Of a stretch of DNA of 64,000 bases, positions 45,838 to 55,300 are shown piece after piece; positions within the stretch are counted from its first letter, which is position 1; each line of letters starts with the position of its first letter. The notes below the pieces were generated by a model. It was not told the DNA's origin and did no database searches. It saw only the letters and a program-made list of their open reading frames with translations. The stretch is from assembly GCA_964571235.1 (NCBI GenBank), contig CAZNAI010000007.1:62001-126000 (forward strand), given 5' to 3'. This stretch comes from JACRAV01 sp964571235 (GTDB taxonomy: Bacteria; Zixibacteria; MSB-5A5; GN15; FEB-12). Both the position numbers and the translations under genes were made by a program.

Positions 45838-46331
45838 GGTAATCGGGTCTCCTGGCTGATGATTTATACGGTGAATATGACCCGCCGAGGTCGCCTAAGT
45901 CAACAATTGCACTCGACTTGGCAGGCCTGCCCACAAAGAGCTAGTTCGCGGCAAAGTGCGCAAAGAGGGTAACAGCCAGACGGCGGCGCAGAAACTGAGG
46001 CGGCGAATTGAGAGGTTACCGGATAACGACTTGCGCCCAAAAAGCCGGAAATCCGCAGATTTCGCCGGTTGGCCTGATCTTTGCACTAAGGGGTTCCGGA
46101 CAAGTCTCTGCTTGACTGAAAAGGAACTTGAGGTTATATTCGTCATGCTAAAGGTACATAGTAAGTTAGCGTCAAAAGCTACCTGCGATTTGGTCAACCG
46201 GGGATCGGTTAATACCCGGACAAAAATAGTGTGTTCGAAAAGTTTATGCGCCAGTGGTGCGTCTGTGTGTGACTCGCTCTGGTAATTGGAATATTGCGTA
46301 GACAACTACCGTTGTTTGCGTAGGAGGAAAG
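45838..46331. other. Long intergenic region (494 bp) upstream of the giant secreted protein gene
   Basis: No convincing gene. It contains a strong promoter at 46112-46140, a predicted leader of about 185 bases with small hairpins (ccggg/cccgg near 46200; acaac/gttgt near 46301-46314), a direct repeat of ttgcgtag close to the start, and the Shine-Dalgarno AGGAGG. I could not match the leader to a known riboswitch. Confidence 0.55.
46112..46140 (+). promoter_or_regulatory. Putative sigma70 promoter of the giant secreted protein gene
   Basis: TTGACT and TATATT are separated by 17 bases, giving a leader of about 185 bases before the start codon. Confidence 0.6.
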
Positions 46332-49300
46332 ATGAAACGGATCGGGTTTCAGTATCTCTTCTACATATTCCTGATGATGTTTGCGATCGTGATTCCGGCA
46401 TTCGGCGCCGGAACGCAGTCGTCGAATGTCTCAGGAACAACCAACTCATCGTTGGCCGAGCCTCAATGGGTGCCAACGCTGATTCTACCCCATGACACAA
46501 CGATTCGATTGTGTACTGCGGCGCCAATCTGTTACGACGTCAAGGGAAGCGATCCTGACTCAAGGGACACGCTCACCTTAACGCTGATTTCCGGCCCGAT
46601 CGTCTTCTCGCCAAAAAAATTCCCGAGTAATTCATTCACCCAGTCGATCTGCTTCACCCCGACTGCGTTCAGTACCTATCAGTTTATCTGGAAAGTCACC
46701 GATCAGACCGGCAAGAAAGACATTGATACAATCACGTTCACTGTCGATGTCAATTATCCACCGGCCATCTCCGATCAATCACTCTCAGGCACGCTGTGCT
46801 CGGGGGATACGACTCGTGTGATTGGTATTAATGCTACCGATCCGGATCGCGACAAGCTCCGTTTTGTCCTGCTCAGTGGCAACGGCACAATCAACGACTC
46901 GACCGGCGAGCTGATTTATTACACGTCGGTTCCAGGTATCAACACCTTTTCCGTGGCTGTCTACGATTCCTGTGCGGGTGATACCGCTATTATTTCCGAT
47001 ACAGTTACTGTCAGCCAACCGCCGGTACTCGTTACCGAGAACAAAACGATATTTGCCTGTGACACCTGTGTAATCAGCTTTGATGTTATCGCGCACGACC
47101 CCGAAGGCGGGCCGGTGCAGATAGTCCAGTCGGAAGGGCCGGGCGAATTCCAGATGGTGACTGATACATCCGGACGCACGACCTTTAAGGTAGACCATGT
47201 CGACTCGGCACAATATGTCTTTGTCTATTGTATCGCCGACGACTGCCTGGCCGGTCAGTCAAACCAGTATCGCGTACCGATCTGTATTCTGGATACTGTC
47301 GTTATCACGGTCATATTGAACAAGCCGCCGGTGCTGACTTGTCCGAGCGACCAGGTGTTCTCTGGATGCGACGTACAGGCGGCATGTTGGACCGTCGGTG
47401 TAACTGATCCTGACGGCGATTCTGTAAGCCTTCGCCTGTTATCAGGCGGCGAAGCAACACTAACAGACGGCTTGGTTTGCATCTTCTTGCAAACGCCGGG
47501 GGAATTTGACGTCGTTATTGAGGCCACTGACAAGTGCGGCGCCACCGATACTTGCATCACGCATGTTACTATTAATCCAAACCATCTGCCGGTAGTAACT
47601 TCCGGAGATAATTTCTCACTGGACTTGTGCAAATCGGAACAGGTTTGCGCGAGTGTCTGGATCGACGACCTCGATCATAATGTCGCGTCGATTTTGGTAA
47701 ATTACGGTACCTACGACAAGCAGGGGAACAAGATCTGCTTCATGGCCGACACCGCCGGCTTGTACTCGATTATCACAACTGCCATCGACTCCTGCGGCGC
47801 GACCGACAGCGATACGACCCTGGTAACCGTCACGATCAATTCCTCGCCGGTGGTCCATCTCGGCGGCGATACGACTATCACGCTCTGTCAGCCTGAAGAA
47901 ATCTGTCTGCCTCTGACTGTAACCGACAATAATATCAAATCGGTCTACGCCAGCTTTGGTCAGATTCGCGACGGATATGTTTGCTTTACGCCAGCAGTCT
48001 CCGGCACCGATACGATCATTGTCACCGCCACTGACAACTGCAATATCATTGTAGCCGATACGCAAATCGTTACAGTAGTGCTCGGACATTCTGCACTCCT
48101 GCGTTGCCATCCGATCTATCATTTCTTCGGCTGTACTCTTGACTCGACCTCGACTTTCTGTTTCTCGCCGCTGGCGACTGGCGACACCACGGGAGTGACT
48201 CTTCGTGTACTTTCAGGCAACGCGACAGTCAATGGCCACGAGATTTGTGTCAAATCCGACATTGCTACCGAAATCACGGTCGTCATTGAAGCCACCGGCA
48301 CCTGCGGCACGCCCGATACCTGCACAACCGTTGCCCGTATTCATTCCAACGATCCGCCGATGGTGCACACCGCCGAGGATTTCAGTGTATTTTTGTGTCA
48401 GCCCGGTAGCCTTTGTCTTAATGCCACCGTCGACGACATGGATGTCAACCTGTTCAGTATCGTGTCGAGTATCGGCACCTACGACCGCCCAACTCAAAAA
48501 CTCTGTTTCAACGCCGACACCTCGGGCCTGTACACAATCATTCTCACTGCGACTGACAGTTGCGGCGAGAAGGGGAGTGATACCACGCTCGTCTCGGTCT
48601 GGATTAACCAACTCCCCGAGGTGAGCGTCGGCAATGACTCGACTATCAACCAATGTGAGCCGGGACCGATTTGTATTCCGGCTTATGTGATCGACGAAAA
48701 TTTCAAGACGATTTACACCAACATAGGGACATACAGCCGCGACAGCCGGACAGTCTGTTTCACGCCTGATTCAAGCGGACTTTACACGCTCATACTCGGA
48801 GTAGAGGACAGCTGCGGACGCACGGCCGCTGATACGGTCAAACTGAATATCACCACCGGCCACAAGCCGACAGTGTCGGTGCCCGATTCGACCATCTATA
48901 TCTGCTATCCGAAAGAAATCTGTTTGCCGGTGAGTGTGAACGATATCGACGGCGACCTGTCGAACGTGACAGTCAACCGTGGCAAGTACAAAAACGGCTC
49001 GGTCTGCTTTGTCCCATATAGCGCCGGCGCCTATCCAATCATTGTCACCGCGACTGATCGTTGCGGAAATATCGTGGCTGATACGGCACTGGTAACTGTC
49101 CGCACCGACCAGACGGTCAATATTGTCGTCCCGCGTGACACCAGCGTATTTCTCTGCACCGCCGACACGCTTTGTTTCCCGATTGGCGGGATCCCGAGCG
49201 ACGCGACTGTCAAGATTTTCGGCACCAATGTGAAGTGGCACCCGGAAAACCAGACTGTCTGTTTCTACTCTGACTGCTGTCTGCAGAACACCATCCGCGT

Positions 49301-52300
49301 TGAAGTGACCACTGCCTGCGGCACCAAGTACACCAAGTCGTTTACCGTGTCAGTGCAGACCAACTCCTCGCCGATTGTGGCGGTTCCACGCGACACGACT
49401 ATTCTGGCCTGTGCGCCGGGCGGACTGATCTGCCTGCCGGTGGCAGTAGCTGATCTGGATAGCAATGTCTCGCAGGTAGCAGTTTCGTTCGGCGACTACG
49501 ATGCCTACCGTCAGCGCTGGTGCTTCACCGCCGACACGGCCGGAACATATACAATTGTCGCGACCGCGACTGATTCCTGCGGCCTGTTCGGTCAGGCGAC
49601 CTCAAAGGTGCATGTGACGTTCAATAGACCGCCGCAAGTCCAGTTGGTTCCAGACGGTTCCAGTGCGGATATCTGCGGAGACACAGTTGTAATCTGCAAC
49701 ATTTATGTCACCGCTTCCGATCCAGAAGATAATATCGTAAGTATCTCGTCGCCCAACGGGCCGTATCGGCCGATTGTGAGCGGCCCGGGCTATTCCTTTG
49801 GAACACTTTGCTTTACGGCGACACACACGGGCACTTATTGGCCGACCATCGTCGTTACTGATGCGTGTGGACGCCAAGCAATAGATTCGACCGAAATATG
49901 GGTGCACCGCGCCGACTCGGTTCACATAAACTGCCAACAACCGCAGGACAACGAGCAGTTCTGCAAGACTGATACGATAAAGATACCACAGCAGATATTT
50001 GGAAATCCGTCGCAGGTTATCTCAAATATCGGCTATTGGAAAGACGGATATCTCTATCTACCGGCTGATACTACCAAGCCGCTGAATACCTTCGAAATCA
50101 CACTCATCGCGGTCGGTAGTTGCAACACCGACACCTGCAATTTCACATACCTAGCAAGCTGGATCGACAAAACTGAAATAGTCTGTCCGAACGACACCAC
50201 GGTCGCGCTCTGCCGGCCCGATACACTGGTCTATCACCTTCGCCATGAAGGATATGTTCCGCCAACCGGTATTTCGGTCAATCCTCCGGCCTACGTTGAC
50301 GGGTACACTCTCTATGTACCGCTTGAGGGAACCGGATCGCATGATCTGACGCTCATTGCTTTTGGCGCCTGCGGCAGCGACACTTGCTCGTTCACCGTCA
50401 ATGCAACATTGAACACCCCGCCCGTGGTCGAATCACGCGACACGACCTTACTCCTATGCCAGCTCCAGCAGGTCTGCCTGCCGATCCATGTCAGCGATCA
50501 AAATGGCAATATCACCAGCATCACCACTTCTCTCGGTGAGGTAGTCCGGATCGCCGGTGTAGCGCCGATTGACGGCAACAAAAAGAAAGACGCTTTGCTC
50601 CGCCGCTTTATCGACGAGGGCACTACCCACGCCGCCGTGCTCAACACCAACGCCGATACCACCGTGCAAGTCTGTTTCACCCCAGACCGCTTCGGCGAGT
50701 ACAAGATTATTGTCACCGCGACCGACGCTTGCGTAAGTGTTCAGGACACAGTAGTTGTGACCGTCAACAGCGACGGCTCGGTAGCCATCGTCTGCCCGCA
50801 AGTTGAGCCTTCTCAGCTATGCGCGCCGACATCCCTGTGTGTGCCGGTCACTGTCACAGGTGAGGGATATGTTGTCACGGCGAGTTTCGGCACGTACGAA
50901 AACGGCCAGCTATGCTTTAGCGCCGATACCAGCGGAACATATCGAATACAAATAGTCGCGACCGCCTCTTGCAACGCCGATACCTGCGACTTGACTATCC
51001 CGGTGACTATTTATCCGCCGGTCGATGTCACCTGTCGCGGCGCTGATACAACGGTGAATGTCTGCGCCACTGGTGGCACAGTCTCGATTCCAGTGTCTGT
51101 TACCGGTGCATCGTCAGTCGTCGTTTCTCCGGAGAATGCGCAAATCGTCGATGGCCACATTATCATCCCGATCACCGGTTCGGGCACATTCCCTGTTAAA
51201 GTTGTCGGTTCCAATCAATGCCACGCCGATTCGTGCGGATTCAATTTGACCGTGAAAGTCAACCAGCCGCCGGTAGTGACCGTTGCGCCGTCGATCGATG
51301 CCCCGCTCTGCACGCTTGAACGAGTCTGTATCAAATTCAACGTCACCGATTCGGACAACAACGTAGTCGAACTGCGCTCCTCGCTTGGCGTCATCAATGA
51401 CTCAGTGCTTTGTTTCACGCCCAACGCCTTTGGCGACTATCCGATCACGATCACTGCAATCGACGCCTGCGACGACACCGTTTCCGCTTCAACCTTGGTG
51501 CATGTGACTCCGTTGGCTCAGGCCAATATTGCCTGCCCCGAGGGCTCGATCTTTGTCAGCAAACCGCTTCCGGATTCCGTCCGGATCGACCTGCCAATTA
51601 CTCCGGCAAACGCCGTGGTGACCGTGTCGCCGAATGGCGTTTATGACCACGCGAACCAACAGGTGGTGGTCTACGTAACCGGTCCGGGCACGTTCAACTA
51701 CAGCGTAATCGCGACGACCGAATGTAGCGCCGATACCTGCGGTGTCACTGTCGAAGCCGGCGAGTATATCCCGGCCCATGTCGAGTGCGCCGGATCAATC
51801 GATACGACTTTGTGTCTGAATGGTCCCGACACGATCTGCTTCCCGGTGAATATCACCGGTACGGCAGTCAGTGTGACAGTTTCGCCGGTCGGAACATACT
51901 CCAATGGCATTGTCTGCGTGCCGGTCAGCGAATCGGGAATTCTCGATATCACGGTCATCGCGTCCAATCTGACCAACGCCGACACCTGCACCTCGCGGAT
52001 CAACATCGTCGGTGGTCACCCGCCGATTGTCCAGTTGCCGAACGACACAACTATCACACTTTGCAATGTGACCGGCATTTGTCTGCCGGTGAGCATTACC
52101 AAGACCGATTTCGGCATCGCCGATATTTCGGTGCAGGGTGGACGGTTTGTCAATACTGACGGCATGTATATCTGTTTCGACGCCCTGCGCGACACCGTGC
52201 AGACAATCGTTGTCACAGTGACCGATTCCTGCGGCAAGACAGCGGTTGATTCACTGATTGCGACTGTACGAATCAATTCAGCGCCGGTGGTGACTCTCGA

Positions 52301-55300
52301 AAGTCAGATCAGCCGGTCAATCTGTGCGCCGGGCCAGGTCTGTATACCGGTCTCAGTCTCCGACGCCAACCTTATGTCGATTGTAACTAATGGCACTTAC
52401 AACGCCGAAACTCACGAAGTCTGTTTCGACGCGACTGCTTCGGGTGTCTTTTCTATCACCGTCACGGTCACCGACAGTTGCGGCGCCGAGACTTCCAAGA
52501 CGGCCGATGTCAATGTTCAGATCAACAATGCGCCGATCATCGTGGCAATGCGCGACACTACCGTGTATATGTGTTCGCCGCAATATATCTGTCTCCCAAC
52601 TGCGATCAACGATCCCGACGGCGAACTATTGGATATCAAAGTCAACCGCGGCAAATACGAAAACGGCGCGATTTGCTTTGCGCCGTACGACAGCGGCACC
52701 TACCAGATTATCGTCACCGCCACCGACCCGTGCGGCGCGGTTACAGCCGACACAGCTAATGTCCGCGTGATCACTGATCAGGGCCTGCAACTGGTCTGTC
52801 CGAACGACACGACAATATTCCAGTGCCGTCCTGACACCCTCTGTTTCCCGATTGGCGGCATTCCGGAGGGCGCGACTGTCAAAGTGGTCGGCACCGGCGT
52901 GAAGTACAACGCCGCGACCAAATCTGTCTGTTTCTACTCAGACTGCTGTTTGGAAAACACGATCAAAGTCTATGTGACCACCAAGTGCGGCACCTATTCG
53001 TGCCAGTTCACTGTGCGCGTGCAGACCAACTCGGCGCCGGTCGTGGCTCTTGGACGCGACACGTCAATCTTGTCCTGCGGCACATTCGATAAACTCTGTC
53101 TGCCGGTGGCGGTCAACGATATCGACAACAACGTGGTTTCAATTACGGCTGTCGGCGGCGACTACGATGCCTATCGTCAGATTGTCTGCCTGACGCCGTC
53201 GCAGGCCGGAACTTATCCGATCATAGTCACGGCCACCGATGCTTGCGGTCTCAAAGATGTTGATACCGTAGTTGTGACAGTTCGTGAGAATCAACCTCCG
53301 ACTGTATTGTTCTCAGCGGCCGACACGCTTTATCAGCAGTGTATCCCGACTCAGATTTGTATTCCGGTGACAATCGCCGATCCGGATGGCAATATCGCGC
53401 AGATTGGTGTCGACGGCGGCACGTACAATTCGCAGACCGGCCAGGTCTGCATCATGCCGACCGGCGCCGGACGTTTCTGTGCGACTATCGTGGTTGCCGA
53501 TAAGTGCGGCGCCCGTTCCGAAGCGACATTCTGCGTGACCGTGATTGGTGGCCAATACGTAGATATCACCTGCCCGAATCCGCGTCCTACCGACACACTT
53601 TGTGTTGGCGGGCCAGTGTGTATCCCAGTGGCGATCGCCGGCTCGGGATATGACGTGCAGACCTCGTACGGCAACTGGACCGAAGGCTCGCTCTGCTTCA
53701 ATGCCGACACCAGCGGCACGTACGTCATCAAGATCAAGGCGACCGCTCAGTGTAACGCTGATTCGTGCACGATTACTCAGGTTGTGAAGATTCTCGATAA
53801 GGTAGAGGTGGCTTGCCCCGGTAATAAGACCGTATTCCTCTGCTCGGCTGATACGCTCTGTTACGACCTGACTTTGTCATCCTCGGTGACCGGAGTCACC
53901 GTATCTGCGCCGGCGTATGTGACTGGCAGTCAGGTCTGCGTGCCGATTCTTCAGGGGGGTGTTCAGAATATCACCGTGATAGGCACCGGCCGTTGCGGCG
54001 CCGACACTTGCTCTTTCACGGTCACCTCGACTTTCAACAGTGCGCCGATTGTCAACGCAGGCAAAGACACAACCCTTACCGAATGCACATTCAAAGAAGT
54101 TTGTCTGCCGTTCACGGTCACCGATGCCAACACGAACGTTGCGGTAGTAACGGTAACCACTCCCGCGACTATCGTCGGCAACACGATTTGTTTCACGCCG
54201 ACCAGTTATGGCGTGACCGACTTTATCATCACCGCCACTGATTCGTGCGGCGGTCAGGACAAAGACACTGTCCGGGTGACTTACAACCAAGGCGCCTCGG
54301 CCAATATCACTTGCCCCAACGGTGTCCAGTTTGCCTCGCTCTGCAAGGCCGACTCGGTGTATATCGTGGCCCCGATCACACCGTCGAACGCAGTAGTGGT
54401 TGTCTCGCCGAGCGGAAACTACAACCCCGCCACCGGCAAGATCTCGTTCTATGTGACCTCGGGCGGCACCAAGCATATCAAGGTGATCGCCTCTGCTCAG
54501 TGCGGAGCGGATACCTGCGAATTCGACGTTCAGGTGACGTTCAATCAGGCGCCCGACGTTGTCTGCCCGAACCCGATTGATACCCTGATGTGTCTGGCGC
54601 AGAATAGCCAGCTCTGTTTCCCTGTGACGGTTACCGGAACCGGTGTCACTGTGCAGGTGAAACCAGCCGGTACTTACTCGGCCGGTGTGGTCTGTATCCC
54701 AGTGACAGCGGCCGGACGGTATGACACCAAGATCATCGCAACCGGTGTCTGCGGCGCTGATTCATGTACGGTAGCTGTCAACGTGCGGGCCAATCAGAAG
54801 CCGGTTTTGCACCTACCGACCGATCTGACGATCGAGCGGTGCCCGCAGGATACCAACACGATCTGCATCGGCGGATTCTGGGCGACCGACGCCGAATCGC
54901 CGGTGACTGTCAGCAAGCTGTGCGGCATCGGCAACTACACTGCCGTACGGGCTGATAGCGGCTCGCTCTGCTTCAAGCCGACCACAATTACAAGCTACTC
55001 GTTCTGTTTCCAGGCGACCGATGGTTGCCACACGGTGACCGACACATTCGCCGTGAACTTTGTGCCGAAACCTGACTGCGATGTTTGTGTCAAAGTATCG
55101 ATCAAGGGCGGCAACTGCTCACCGGTTGGTCTGCACACGCAGGTAAAACTCAATGTCGAAACCAACGAGCCGATTGGTGGATTTGATCTCTTGGTCAGCT
55201 ACGACGCCTCGGCGCTGGTATTCCAGAGCGCGACCATTGCGGGATCCGATGTCACAGGCTGGGAATACTTCACCTGGAAACTTGGCGGCGCGGCCTGTGG

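Larger units (their letters stand above)
46491..55077 (+). repeat. Array of about 33 coding repeats (about 260 bp each)
   Basis: The repeats are visible as recurring nucleotide blocks such as gccgacac and gtcaccgcgactgattcctg-like segments. Boundaries often fall at a (P)PVV-type linker. Individual repeats have diverged, but some distant copies remain close (see the pair at 48882 and 52548). Confidence 0.85.

Noticed and set aside
45956..46285. Open frame of 109 codons in the spacer before the giant gene
   Set aside because: It spans the best promoter of the region, has no good ribosome-binding site and reads like a chance frame with mixed composition.
46147..46331. Cyclic di-GMP or cobalamin riboswitch in the leader of the giant gene
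   Set aside because: The conserved sequence blocks of these riboswitches are not visible.
46491..55077. Repeat array as a CRISPR or VNTR locus
   Set aside because: The repeats are in frame, divergent and coding, with cysteine patterns, so they are protein repeats.
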